Assembly (NCBI GenBank): GCA_019448385.1
Contig: JAGTXO010000008.1
Coordinates: forward strand, 372,001-436,000
Direction: 5' to 3'
Source: Diacronema lutheri
Lineage: Eukaryota > Haptophyta > Pavlovophyceae > Pavlovales > Pavlovaceae
DNA: 64,000 bases
Under the pieces are notes generated by a model. That model saw only the letters and a list, made by a program, of their open reading frames with translations. It had not been told where the DNA came from and made no database searches. Positions 10,001 to 25,207 of the stretch are shown piece after piece (the first letter of the stretch is position 1; every line of letters starts with the position of its first letter). The translations under genes were made by a program, and so were the position numbers.

Positions 10001-10372
10001 CGGAGGCGCTCGACCGGCACGCGCGGCGGCGCGCCCGCGCTCGCTCTCTTTGGCGACGTGCCGGCCGAGCAGGTGCAGGCGGTGATCGCGTCAATCGATG
10101 TCTACCACGCGTCGGGCTACGGCCACCTCGCGGGCCGCCTGGACGTGACGCGGGCCGGGCGAGGCCTTGACGCGGAGGCCGACCTGCGGCTTGCGCAGGC
10201 GATTCAGCTCGCTGACACAAGCACTTTCAACCGGCACGTGCGCGCCTACTTGCCCGTGCTCCTGCAAGCGAGGGATGCACGCGCCGCCCGCAGCGGGCGC
10301 GCCCTCGTGTCAAGCCGCCCAAGCGGCGCGACCAATGCTGAGCTCGCGCCGTCTTCGGCCGAGGGCGGCTGA
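7088..10372 (+). CDS. Nucleoside hydrolase-like, multi-TM, TIR-like fusion protein
   Basis: Four exons: 7088-7613, 7724-7827, 7944-8075, 8255-10372 (959 aa). Introns 2 and 3 use GC donors, intron 1 a GT donor, and all phases agree. The N-terminal part resembles inosine-uridine nucleoside hydrolases: a modified calcium/ribose motif GDPGPDPDDAKAL, then LRAVVCNGGGRPE, LTIVCISSLRDIADV and KVCEVAVQGG. The usual first aspartate of DxDPGxDD is absent. Residues about 430-660 hold several hydrophobic segments. Residues about 733-830 read as a worn version of the protist TIR-like fold seen intact at 50.9-51.5 kb (AEYYIVHAQDDDV, then LARACADP-type and LEHVPVY motifs). The frame is open upstream to 6956 but without ATG, so the start is uncertain. 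Probably a membrane protein. Catalysis by either end is doubtful. Confidence 0.65.
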
Positions 10373-10500
10373 CGCCATTTCCGCGTCCCCCACCCCCTGA
10401 GCTCCTGTTAATACTTGTTCAATCGGCGCCGCACGGGCCGAGGGACAACTGAGCCATACGGCTGCGCACGGCGCGCGCACGCCCCTCGCCTGCCAAAGCG

Positions 10501-11378
10501 TCAGACCATGCCCGATCGTCCGCGCTCAGCATGGGGCCTGCCGCACGCGCAACGCCACACCCAGCGGACGGCGCAACAAAGGACGCAAAGGCCCACCACC
10601 ACGGCCGCGATCAGCATGGCCGCAAAGCCCGGGCCCTCGACAGCGCACTGCCCCCACGCCCAGTCAGATGAGGACGAGTTGAAGACGATTTGCAGGTCCT
10701 GCCCGCTGATCTGCGCGGTCGCAAACGTGGGGCCGGCGATGCCGTTGCCGTTCCAGCATACGTTGCTCCAACGTCGCTCGAACGTGCGCTTGCGCTCGCC
10801 GACGAACGGGAGCGTCACCGTCGCGATCGCGTACCTACGGGGGTCGCGGCGCGCGCTCGCGCGAGCTAAGCGGCGCGGTGCGGCACAGCGCGGAACGACG
10901 CGCGGACGCGCAAGCGCGGCCGTGCGAACCGGCGCACGCGACGCACGATGTCGCGTTGTTCACCCACACGCAGCCGACGTGCTTGGTGCACTGCGACGAC
11001 GCGCGCGCACGGCTCGAGTAAGCCGCGCGCGCGCCGCGCGCGCGCGCACGCCCCAAGCGCAGTGCGCCAAGCCGCGCGCACAGCATCGCAGCTGGTGTAC
11101 TCGTCGGGACGGCACTTGCACACGCCCGGGTCGGTCGTCGAGTCACGGCAGAGCCCTGGCCCCGCCAGCCAGTCGCTCAAGCTCGGCGACGCGCGTGAGT
11201 AGGCAAGCGAGCACGAGCCCGTGGAGAAACACCACGCGCACACCGAGTCGAAGCCGGGGTCGGCATTCTGGCGCGTGCACGAATGGCAGTCGATCTGGCG
11301 TGAGCAATGCGCGTCGGCGCCCGCCGCGGGCGCCGCGAGCGAGAGCGCGAGGGCGGCGGCCGCCGCCGAAATGCGCAT
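10501..11378 (-). CDS. Secreted or membrane cysteine-rich protein with PSI-like repeats
   Basis: Three exons on the minus strand (11378-11082, 10990-10938, 10834-10501; 227 aa) in agreeing phase. The start MRISAAAAALALSLAAPAAG is a clear signal peptide. It is followed by CSRQIDCHSCTRQNADPGFD and SVCAWCFSTGSCS, then across the first intron CTKHVGCVWVNNATSC. The spacing of Cys with Trp resembles plexin-semaphorin-integrin (PSI) cysteine knots. An extracellular segment with possible N-glycosylation sites leads to one C-terminal membrane helix (AAMLIAAVVVGLCVLCCAV) and a short basic tail. Probably a type I surface protein. No specific function is assigned. It is transcribed divergently from the aminotransferase. 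Confidence 0.55.
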
Positions 11379-11396
11379 GAGGGAGTGAGCACAATG

Positions 11397-11466
11397 ATCC
11401 GTGCGCGCGCGATCCGTGAGCCGGATCCGTGCCCCACCATATCCGTGGGCTCGACCAAACACGGAT
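11397..11466. promoter_or_regulatory. Cluster of five ATCCGTG heptamers in a divergent promoter
   Basis: ATCCGTG occurs at 11397, 11412, 11425 and 11441, and its complement CACGGAT at 11460, all within 70 bp and just upstream of the signal-peptide gene start at 11378. The 526-bp gap to the aminotransferase start otherwise shows nothing I can name. A transcription-factor site array is inferred. Confidence 0.4.
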
Positions 11467-11904
11467 CGGGATGAGAAATCACAGGAGTCAAGGAGTCCTC
11501 CCTTGGGACTTTCACAACAGCTGTGCGTCGCCTGGGGGCGAGTCCCCACCAAGATTATTGGAACGCTCCGTGCCCCGGCCGCGAGGCTGTTCGAACAGAA
11601 GACGAGAGTCACGAGACCACTGAGCCCATCACATCGCCACCTCATGTTGTCGCGCGCGCTCGCCGTCTAGGTGTCTGCAGCTAGTCGCACCCCGGGCCCG
11701 TGTCGCAAGCGCGCTTGGCGAGGCGCGTCAGGTTCGGCGTGAGACGCAGCGCGAGCTGCCCCTCAACCCAATCCAACCCCCGTCCACTCTTTCGCACTCG
11801 CATTTCCTTTGTACTGAGTACTGATCCCGTCCTCCGCAGCCAATCGCCTTCTTCCCACAACTGCTGCTCGCGGGGAACGCGGTCCGTCCCACATCGTGAG
11901 CACG

Positions 11905-13275
11905 ATGTCAATGAGTTGCAGCGCGTGCTTCGCGCTGCTCGTCGCTGGCGCGGCGGGCAAGGCCGCGCCGAGCGTCTCAACCGCACGACCATTTGTTGCG
12001 GCCGCGCCGCCGCGCGCCGCGCCCGCGCCGCCGGCGGTCGGCCCGCGCATGCCGCGCGTCGACGAGCGCGTGACGTGCCCCGTTCCCGAGGAGGGGATCG
12101 AGCACGCCGTCGCGCTGATGCGCGAGGGCCTGCTCTTTCGGTACACGTACCCGACGGGCACCGAGTCGCCGGTGACCACGTGCGAGAACGCGCTCGCCGC
12201 GTACACCGGCCACAAGTACGCGGTCGCCGTCAACTCGGGCGCGTCGGCGCTCTACCTGTCGCTCCGCGCTGCGGGCGTCGAGCAGGGCGCAAAGGTGCTG
12301 TGCAACGCGTTCACGTTCGGCGCGGTGCCATCGGCGATCGTGCACGCCGGCTGCGAGGTCGTCTACGTCGAAAGTGGCGCCGACTATTGCATCGACATCG
12401 ACGACCTGCGCGACACGCTGCGCGAGCACCCGGACGCGCGCGCTTTGATGCTCAGCCACATGCGCGGCCGCGTCGGGCAGATGGACGCGATCCGCGAAAT
12501 GTGCGCGGAGGCGGGCGTGACGCTGCTCGAGGACTGCGCGCACTCCCTCGGCGTGCGCTACGACGGCGTGCACACCGGCCACCATGGCGTCGCGTGCGGC
12601 GTGTCAGCGCAGTCGTTCAAATTGCTCAACTCCGGCGAGGGCGGCTTTGTGCTCACGGACGACCCGGAGGTGGCGATGCGCGCGGCAGTGCTGGCCGGCG
12701 CGTACGAGACGAACGCCGACAAGCACAAGAATCTGCCCGAGATCGAGGAGCGCTTCGCCACCCTCGCTGTCGATCTGCCGAATTTGTCGCTGCGCATGTC
12801 CGCCCTCACCTCGTCCATTCTCATCCCGCAGGTCGCGACGCTCGACGCGCGGATCGAGGCGTACAGCCGGCGGTACGACGCGCTCGTGGCCAACGTGCGC
12901 GCCTCACCGGCCGCCAACGCCGCCCTCCTCATCCCCGACGACCTGCCCGAGGTGGCGCCCGTGCACGACGAGCTGCTCTTCACGATCCGCACCGACGCGC
13001 TTGCGCGCGCGGGCGGCGCGGGCGCGGTCGGCGCGTTCCAGGCGGCGTGCGCGGCGCGCGGGCTGACGATGAACCTCTTTGGCAGCAAAACCAACGCGCG
13101 CAATTTCGTCAACTGGAAGTTTGCGCCGCACGCGCGCTCGGGCCCGCTGCCGCGCACTGCGGACATGATTCAGCGTTCGTTCGGCGTGCGGCTGCCGCTC
13201 CAGTGGTCGGACGATGACATCCTCGCGATCGGCGACGTGCTCGACTGGTGCGCCGCCGAGGTCTTTGGCACCTAG
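11905..13275 (+). CDS. DegT/DnrJ/EryC1-type PLP aminotransferase
   Basis: An intronless 456-aa frame. After an N-terminal hydrophobic, Ala-rich leader (about 45 residues, signal or plastid-type) comes the sugar aminotransferase fold: GHKYAVAVNSGASALYLSLR, NAFTFGAVPSAIVHAG, LEDCAHSLGVRYDG, and the pyridoxal-phosphate lysine in SAQSFKLLNSGEGG. The C-terminal segment (NLFGSKTNARNFVNW..., FGVRLPLQWSDDDI) matches the substrate side of the family. Members transfer amino groups to keto-sugars in nucleotide-sugar or antibiotic-like pathways. The exact substrate cannot be read from sequence. ATG at 11905 is preferred over the GTG at 11896. No sugar-biosynthesis neighbours are visible apart from the distant GT61 gene. 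Confidence 0.8.
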   Translation: MSMSCSACFALLVAGAAGKAAPSVSTARPFVAAAPPRAAPAPPAVGPRMPRVDERVTCPVPEEGIEHAVALMREGLLFRYTYPTGTESPVTTCENALAAYTGHKYAVAVNSGASALYLSLRAAGVEQGAKVLCNAFTFGAVPSAIVHAGCEVVYVESGADYCIDIDDLRDTLREHPDARALMLSHMRGRVGQMDAIREMCAEAGVTLLEDCAHSLGVRYDGVHTGHHGVACGVSAQSFKLLNSGEGGFVLTDDPEVAMRAAVLAGAYETNADKHKNLPEIEERFATLAVDLPNLSLRMSALTSSILIPQVATLDARIEAYSRRYDALVANVRASPAANAALLIPDDLPEVAPVHDELLFTIRTDALARAGGAGAVGAFQAACAARGLTMNLFGSKTNARNFVNWKFAPHARSGPLPRTADMIQRSFGVRLPLQWSDDDILAIGDVLDWCAAEVFGT

Positions 13276-13785
13276 GCACGCCGCGCGGCAACGTGTCGCG
13301 CTCGGCTCCGCACGCGCGCGCACTCTCGCGCACACGGCATAGGGCCGTGTGTGCGCTCGGACGACGCGCTCGCGGGCGCGCTCGCGCGCCCCGCCGGCGC
13401 GCGCCGACCACCGCCGCCGCCCACTCGCGGCTGTACTCGACTGTCGGCGTCGACCCCTTTGCCCACGCTGCACGCCACTCATCGACACTCCCCTGTTTCT
13501 TCACTGCTCAAAGATCACCCCTGTCCATTCCTCACGCCCGCACGCCAACATGTCAAACCTTTTCACTCTTGTAGCTCGCCTGGCTCAATGTGGGTCAGCG
13601 AGATGACACACTGATTCTGCACGCGCCTTGCCCTCCGGCACGCGTTGTGTCACAAGCGCCGCCGCAGCCCGCCCGTGCGGGCTACACTCGGCACTCGCCC
13701 TGCAGCAAAGAGTCGTGAATTAGCCACTGAATTCTGGCATTCTTGCACGGGCGCCATTTTGGCGGGCGCCTTTTGGCGGGAGGCG
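13276..13785. other. Intergenic/leader region without supported gene
   Basis: 510 bp between the aminotransferase stop and the BEACH gene start. Frames are open but show only low-complexity translations. I see no tRNA-like or repeated structure. It presumably contains the promoter and 5' UTR of the downstream gene. Confidence 0.5.
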
Positions 13786-19538
<5,753 letters not shown>

Positions 19539-19602
19539 ACATTGGGCTGGTGACGAAGCTTCCTCTCAGCGGTGTGCAGGCTACAGCGCAGAGCGCAACA
19601 CC

Positions 19603-21066
19603 TCATTGGGCTCGGGAGGAGGCAAACGCGAAGTCAGCAGTCGACTCGCGCCTGATGCGGCCGCCGCCGGGCGCGCCGGTGCTTGCGATGCCGCGCTGCA
19701 TCACATTGAGCAGGATCGACCGCGACTGATGCTGCGGTGCGACACGCATGTTTGAGCGCAGCACCGCTGGCACGTTGTCCGCCATGCTCGGTTGGTGCCA
19801 GACGGCGAGCGCCAGGCTGATGAGATCGTCCTTGGAGAGGCCCTGCAAGTTCTTGCGCTTCACCGTCTGCAGACGCGCGGCGCGCGGCGCGCGCGAGGTA
19901 TGGGCGCGCGGGACGAGGGCGTCATGTGGCGCGAAACGGCCCGCAAGTCTTGCGCTCGCCGCCGGCAGATTCGCCATTGCGCGCCGCGCGGGCGCACGCA
20001 CCTCCGTGATCAGGTCGATGATGTCATCGTTGTCAAGTAGCCGGTCTTTTGCCCGCGTTTTGTCAAGGGCCTTTGCGCTCTCCGTCGAGCGCTTCTCCGC
20101 GGCGTGCGCGCGCTCGGTCGAGGCCGCCTTGGCCTTGCGCACCTCATTGTCTGCAGTCGCGCCGAGATACTTCTCGAGCAGGATGGCGACGACCACGTTG
20201 GCCATCACGATGCCCGCGACGAAGGTGAAGGAGACGAAGAAGATGACGGCGAGAGCGCCGCTCTGGTCCACGTCAAAGATGAGCGGCCGTGCGATCCCGC
20301 TTGCCCAGCCATCCATCGTCATCACCTGCCACATGGTGAACATGGCGCGGAGGAAGGTGCCAAATTCCTGCGGCGCAAACTCGGCGAAGAACTGCACGCC
20401 GATGATCGCCCAGATCCCCATCAGGATCCCGAGGATCATGAAGGCGTTGGCGACACCCGGCATGGACGCCGCCACGCCGTCGATGATCACCTTGAGCGAA
20501 TCGACGCGTTTGAAGAGGCGGAAGACGCGGAATGCTCGGAAGAGGCGAAGGACGGACACGCCGGGCAACGGAACCTCGCTCAGACTCACAAACGTGATCG
20601 TCACGATCGCACAGTCGAACACATTCCACGCGCTGCGCGCCGACCGCGAGGCGCGGACGCGCGCGGGCGCGCGGCATCCGGTGAGCGAACAGCTCGAGCG
20701 CAGGCTCGCCGCGCCGGGCGCGAGCGCGCACGAATGCCAAAAGAAGATGAACCAGTGCGCGTAGATATTCCACAAGAGCTCGACGCCAAAGACCACCGCA
20801 AAGAAGATCTCCAGGCCCCGGATCGCCGCGAGTGCGGACGAGCCTGGCGTCGGCCGCATCTGCGCCTCGACCGCCGAGATCACAAAGTTGGTGAAGATGA
20901 AGGCGGCAATGGCCATCTGCACCTGGGCGGTATTGTACGCATAGCGCACGCGCGTCTGGAACGGCAGCACCTCAGGGATCACCTCGCCCTCCGCCTCGTC
21001 GTCATTCTCGTCGCGCTCCTCGTCAATGCTGTAGATGGCCGCGCTGCTCGCCGCAACCGCGACCAT
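19603..21066 (-). CDS. Single-domain voltage-gated cation channel (EukCat/BacNav-like)
   Basis: Three exons: 21066-20732, 20632-20002, 19866-19603 (409 aa). One six-helix unit: S1 (QMAIAAFIFTNFVISAVEAQ), S2 (LEIFFAVVFGVELLWNIYAH), S3 (WNVFDCAIVTITFVSL), S4 with arginines every third residue (LRLFRAFRVFRLFKR), S5 (ILMGIWAIIGVQFF), pore FTMWQVMTMDGWAS, and S6 (FFVSFTFVAGIVMANVVVAI). The T-M-D-G-W filter carries one acid per subunit. A homotetramer would conduct Na+ and/or Ca2+ across the plasma membrane. The C-terminus has an amphipathic coiled segment and a short conserved end. Known: EukCat channels in diatoms and haptophytes drive fast action-potential-like signals. It is paralogous to the channel at 28.2-30.2 kb. 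Confidence 0.8.
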   Translation of the reverse strand: MVAVAASSAAIYSIDEERDENDDEAEGEVIPEVLPFQTRVRYAYNTAQVQMAIAAFIFTNFVISAVEAQMRPTPGSSALAAIRGLEIFFAVVFGVELLWNIYAHWFIFFWHSCALAPGAASLRSSCSLTGCRAPARVRASRSARSAWNVFDCAIVTITFVSLSEVPLPGVSVLRLFRAFRVFRLFKRVDSLKVIIDGVAASMPGVANAFMILGILMGIWAIIGVQFFAEFAPQEFGTFLRAMFTMWQVMTMDGWASGIARPLIFDVDQSGALAVIFFVSFTFVAGIVMANVVVAILLEKYLGATADNEVRKAKAASTERAHAAEKRSTESAKALDKTRAKDRLLDNDDIIDLITEVRAPARRAMANLPAASARLAGRFAPHDALVPRAHTSRAPRAARLQTVKRKNLQGLSKDDLISLALAVWHQPSMADNVPAVLRSNMRVAPQHQSRSILLNVMQRGIASTGAPGGGRIRRESTADFAFASSRAQ

Positions 21067-21216
21067 CGACCGCGACGGCCGGACGGCTGGCCTGCGCAAG
21101 CAAAAGCGCTCTCCTCGGCGGCGTTCTCGGGAGCGCGACGCGCGCCTTCCGAGCCCGCCTTGCCCTGATTCGAACGAGCGTGCGAGCAAGGTGGGGCCGC
21201 CGCTGACAACGACAGG

Positions 21217-21217
21217 T

Positions 21218-21257
<40 letters not shown>
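21217..21257 (+). repeat. 41-bp G homopolymer in a divergent promoter
   Basis: An uninterrupted run of about 41 G between the channel start (21066, minus) and the OGFR-GNAT start (21282, plus), ending only 24 bp before that ATG. Strongly G-quadruplex-forming and prone to length change or sequencing error. Confidence 0.85.
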
Positions 21258-21258
<1 letters not shown>

Positions 21259-21281
21259 AGGGCCCTTGGCTCCTAGGCACG

Positions 21282-22603
21282 ATGGCGGTGGTGCGCCCGC
21301 CGGCGTGGGAGAAACTCGCCCCGCGCACGCATCTGGCCCTCGACGTCGACAGCTTCAAGCGGCGTCAGCAGGGCCATCTCGCACGCTGGCGCACGCTCGC
21401 CCAGCAAGGCGCATGGCGCGCGCTCCACGCCGACCACTTCGACTGGTGGATGTGCGCGCTGCGCACGCTCAAGCGCAGAGCGTCGTGGCGCCGCGACGCT
21501 GGCGCGTGGCCAGCGTGCGAGCTCTTCGTCCCAGTCGGGGCTAGCTCGCACGCTGGCGCACGCTCGCCCTGGTTCTGCGCCCATCCCGTGCTGCGCCGCG
21601 CTGTGACCCCAAGCCTGCAACACGCGCCGCGCGGGGAGGGCGGCGCAGGTTCCCCATCGACGACGGGTCGCAGCCACAGTTCAACGTGCGCTGCGAGGCG
21701 GACATTGCGCGGCTGCTCGCGGATGACGAGTGGCGCGAGGGCTATGCGGAGGGTGTCGCGACGTGCGTGCGTGCGTGGGGCTGGGACGCGCACGCGGGCG
21801 CACGCATCGAGCGTGACGGCCCCGATTGGGACGAGGAGATGGGCTGGATGGACTGGGACGTGCGACTTGCAAAGGTCGTCCGATCGCTTTGGCTCTTCCA
21901 GCACGCGCTGTTCCCGTCGATACAGGCGCTCGCACGTTCGATCCACGCCGACGAAAAGGGTGGGCGTGCGTTCACCTACGGGCATCTCAACCTCAACGAG
22001 ATCCTGCACATGACGCTTCCGCGCACGCGACCGGCCATCGGTCTGGCCGCTTTGGACGGCGCGAGCAGCGACGCAGATAGTCCGGCGGGCCAGGCGATTG
22101 GTTCGTCGCCCGCCGCGGAGGCGTTGCCCGCAGCCGATGTGCCGCACGCTGCGGGCAGCAAGCGTCAGCGCACCGATGACGACACACTTGCGGCAGAGGC
22201 GCCCGCCGCGCTGCCCATCGGCGCGTCCACGCTTGGCGTCGAGGTTGAGGCCGACCCGGCTCGAAAGGCGGCAGACGCGTCGCGAATTGTGCACGTGCAA
22301 ACGACGGACGCCGCTGGCCGCTTTGAGCGCGAGCACGCCGATGGCACCGTGAGTGTCCTCGAGTACGTGCTGCGCGAAGACGACGTGACGGTGATGGACG
22401 TGTGGCACACAGAAACGCCGCCACACCACCGGCGGAGGGGCCACGCGCTCGCACTCACGCGCGCCGCATTCGCGCACGCGCGCGCGCGCGCTTGGGCCGT
22501 GCAGCCGACGTGCTCGCACGTGGCGGCCCTCGTCATGAAGCGGCCTTGGCTGGTGGCCGAGCTGCAGCTGCGCGGCGCGTCCGTGTCGGCATCCGATGCG
22601 TGA
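21282..22603 (+). CDS. OGFR-domain and GNAT acetyltransferase fusion protein
   Basis: Two exons, 21282-21451 and 21649-22603 (374 aa). The intron removes 197 bp and restores HFDWWMFPIDDGSQPQFNV, the hallmark of the opioid-growth-factor-receptor conserved domain (residues about 45-200, with WDVRLAKVVRSLWLFQHAL and YGHLNLNEILHM). A disordered linker with a basic KRQR patch follows. The last about 100 residues (SVLEYVLREDDVTVMDVWHT, PPHHRRRGHALALTRAAF, VQPTCSHVAALV) match small GNAT acetyltransferases of the NATD1 type, with the acetyl-CoA pyrophosphate loop RRRGHA. Possible nuclear or cytosolic acetyltransferase; the substrate is unknown. Confidence 0.7.
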
Positions 22604-22687
22604 CGCATGGCGCAAAGACGGCAGAGGCTCGGGCAGGTTTCAGGGGACGAGTCCCAAGGCGTGCCAGGCGATGGCCGACGCGGCGCC

Positions 22688-25207
22688 TCAGACCATCGTG
22701 TCGGACGGCATAAGCGCGAGTACTGACGACGTCACTTTCCAATGGCCGCCCGGCTTCTTGAGCACGTGGCACTTTTGGTTGAGGTCCTCGAGGGCCGCGT
22801 CGAAGAGCGACGCGTCCGCGCCGGGCATGGCGAGGTAGGCGCGCCGTGCCTCATCTGTCGTGAGAAGCGCGTCGCCCTTTTGCATGGCGGCGTGCTCGAG
22901 CGCGGCAATGAAGCGCTTTGCGAGGTTTGACTTTGAAAGGCCCGCAACTGAGCCCCCGCTCGCCGCACGGCTGGCGCCGAGCGCGAGGCCAAAGCCGAGC
23001 GCGCCAGCGGCGGCACCGCCAGCCGCGCCGCCGAGCTGCATGCCCAGGTCGGCCATGTGGTCGTAGTAGAGGCTCTCCTTCATGATGTCGACCACGTCCT
23101 GCACGTGCGCCTCGCTCACTTCCTCGAGGAGCTCAAGCTTGGCGCGCGCCTCGCTCATGCGCATGAGGGACTCGAGCTGGCGCGTCGTGATCGCGCCGCA
23201 TTCGGAGCCCGCGTGCCGCGCGCGCAGCTGCAGGTAGAAGCTCTTGAGCAGCGCGCGCGCATCGTCGGTCAGCTCCGGCCGCACGTGCGCGCGAGCATAC
23301 TCAATGTATGTGCGCAGCAGCTTGGGCGGCAGCGGGTCGAATTCGGCGCCGGTTACGACGAGGCGCTCGGAGAGCGGGCGGCTCGCGTGCCAGTCCGCGT
23401 GCCCCGGCTGCTGCGACCACACGTACGCTGGATCATCCGCCGCTGCATCTGCGCCTGCGCCGGCCGCGCATGCGCCGGCAGCAGCGCGCGCGCCACCGCC
23501 GGTGCGAAGCTTGCCTGCGCGACTGTGCATGGCAAAGACGTGGCGCGAGAGCCGGCGGTCCTTGCCTCGGTCCGGCGCGTCAAGCAGGATGAAGATGAGG
23601 TCGAAGCGCGAGAGGATCGGCGCCGACATGCGCAGGTTCTCCGCGACCGTCTTGGCGCGATTGTAGTGGCCGCCCGTCGGGTTGGCGGCGGCGATGACGG
23701 ACGCGCGCGCGGGCAGGGAGCAGACGATGCCTGCCTTGGCGACGGAGATCTTCTGCTGCTCCATCGCCTCGAGCAGCGCCTGGTGCTCCACCGCCGTCAT
23801 CTTATCAAACTCGTCGATGCAGCACACGCCACGGTCGGCGAGGACGAGCGCGCCCGCCTCGAGCGCAAACTCGCCAGTCGCCGGGTCGCGCACGACCGTT
23901 ACAGTCAAGCCCGTCGACGAGGTGGTGTTGCCGCAGACGTAGACACCGCGTGGCGCAACCATTGAGAGGTAGTTGAGCATCTGCGATTTGCCCATCCCCG
24001 GATCGCCAACGATGAGCATGTGCGGGTCCGAGCGGCGCGCGCCGTCGAGGCCGCGCGGCTCCCGCGCGGTGCCTCCGAAGAGAGAGAGCGCGAGGCCCGC
24101 CTTCACGAGCTCGTGACCAAAGATGCCAGGCGAGAGCGAGTTGACGATGAGCTTGAAAAGCTCGGGCTCGCGCTTAATCTCGCGGATCGCGTTCAGCTCC
24201 GCCGCCGAGAAGAGCCGCTCCGTCGCCGCGCCCGCGCTGCCGGCGCCGCGCGCGTGTCGCGCCCCTGCGCCCGCGCCCTTCGCGACTGCGACGGAGTTGG
24301 CGTCGACGTAGAGCTTCCAAATCGTCTTGTTCTCCTTAGAAGCGCCGCGCCCGGCGGTCGCCTCCTCCACCGACTCGGCCTTGACCACGCCCGACACCGT
24401 GACCGTGTCGCCCGGCACGCACGCGTCGACGAGGTCGAAGGTGAGCTCAACGTCGACCGTGCGCGGCACGCGGCCGGATTCGGCATCGTCCTCGCTCGGC
24501 AGCTCCTGCAGTCGGATCTTCTGCCAGTCGAACACGCGCGCGGCATCGCGCCGCAGCGCGAGCGCCTTGGCGCGGCACGACGGCACGCCGCACAGCGCGG
24601 GCGCCGAGTAGCGGCCGTCGGCGAGGTGCACCCGCTCGTGCGAGCGGCAGCGCACGCACTCAAAGTCGAGCGATGTGACGAGCGGGCGCATATTCGACAC
24701 GCGGACGACGTTGCCACGGATCGAAACATACTTGCCAATCTTGTGCGACTTAAGGTCGCGCATTGGCATCACCGGCTCGAAGCCGAGGAAGCGCGCGTGC
24801 ACGCGCGCGGCGAGCATGCGCTCGCGCCAGCAATGCCGGTCTGGCACGCCGGCCGCGGGCAGCGCGCGGTGGGCGAGGAGAGTGCGGTGGACGACGAGGT
24901 GGAGCAATGGAAGCACGATGTGCGGATCCTTGCCCAGCTTGCCCTGCATTCGCTCGCAGCACCGGATCAGGTCCGCCTTGTGCACCGGGACTGCGCACGC
25001 CGAGTTTGAGCCGGCCATGAGCACCTCCTGCGGCGCGTGCGCGCGCGCGGCGTCTGAGTCGGCGTAGCGGAGAAGCTCGGTGTATACGCTGACGTGCTCG
25101 AGCGACGGCTCCTCCCCTGGCAGGTAATACTCCCAAAGCCGTCGCTCCTCGTCCGTCTCGTTCAGGCCCGCGACGGGCCCACCCTGCGGCCTCGCCGTCA
25201 CGGGCAT
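22688..25207 (-). CDS. MCM8: MCM8 minichromosome maintenance helicase
   Basis: An intronless 839-aa frame. N-terminal OB and zinc region: KIGKYVSIRGNVVRVSNMRP, CVRCRSHERV...CGVPSCRAK, QKIRLQELPSEDD, RVPRTVDVEL. The AAA+ core has Walker A GDPGMGKSQML, VCGNTTSSTGLTVTV, Walker B VCCIDEFDKM, sensor-1 IAAANPTGGHYN, and the arginine finger SAPILSRFDLIFILLD. The VCGNTT and ANPxGGHYN motifs and the order of segments fit MCM8 better than MCM2-7 or MCM9. Known role: with MCM9, homologous-recombination repair and meiotic DNA synthesis in the nucleus. A C-terminal winged-helix-like region follows. The ATG at 25207 is chosen; minus-strand frames continue upstream to 25765 (MFKLFEDMTGSA...), so a longer 5' exon is possible. 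Confidence 0.88.
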   Translation of the reverse strand: MPVTARPQGGPVAGLNETDEERRLWEYYLPGEEPSLEHVSVYTELLRYADSDAARAHAPQEVLMAGSNSACAVPVHKADLIRCCERMQGKLGKDPHIVLPLLHLVVHRTLLAHRALPAAGVPDRHCWRERMLAARVHARFLGFEPVMPMRDLKSHKIGKYVSIRGNVVRVSNMRPLVTSLDFECVRCRSHERVHLADGRYSAPALCGVPSCRAKALALRRDAARVFDWQKIRLQELPSEDDAESGRVPRTVDVELTFDLVDACVPGDTVTVSGVVKAESVEEATAGRGASKENKTIWKLYVDANSVAVAKGAGAGARHARGAGSAGAATERLFSAAELNAIREIKREPELFKLIVNSLSPGIFGHELVKAGLALSLFGGTAREPRGLDGARRSDPHMLIVGDPGMGKSQMLNYLSMVAPRGVYVCGNTTSSTGLTVTVVRDPATGEFALEAGALVLADRGVCCIDEFDKMTAVEHQALLEAMEQQKISVAKAGIVCSLPARASVIAAANPTGGHYNRAKTVAENLRMSAPILSRFDLIFILLDAPDRGKDRRLSRHVFAMHSRAGKLRTGGGARAAAGACAAGAGADAAADDPAYVWSQQPGHADWHASRPLSERLVVTGAEFDPLPPKLLRTYIEYARAHVRPELTDDARALLKSFYLQLRARHAGSECGAITTRQLESLMRMSEARAKLELLEEVSEAHVQDVVDIMKESLYYDHMADLGMQLGGAAGGAAAGALGFGLALGASRAASGGSVAGLSKSNLAKRFIAALEHAAMQKGDALLTTDEARRAYLAMPGADASLFDAALEDLNQKCHVLKKPGGHWKVTSSVLALMPSDTMV

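Noticed and set aside
13560-13640. Possible tRNA-like stretch near tagctcgcctggctcaatgt
   Set aside because: No consistent cloverleaf or T-loop sequence (GTTCGANNC) could be found.
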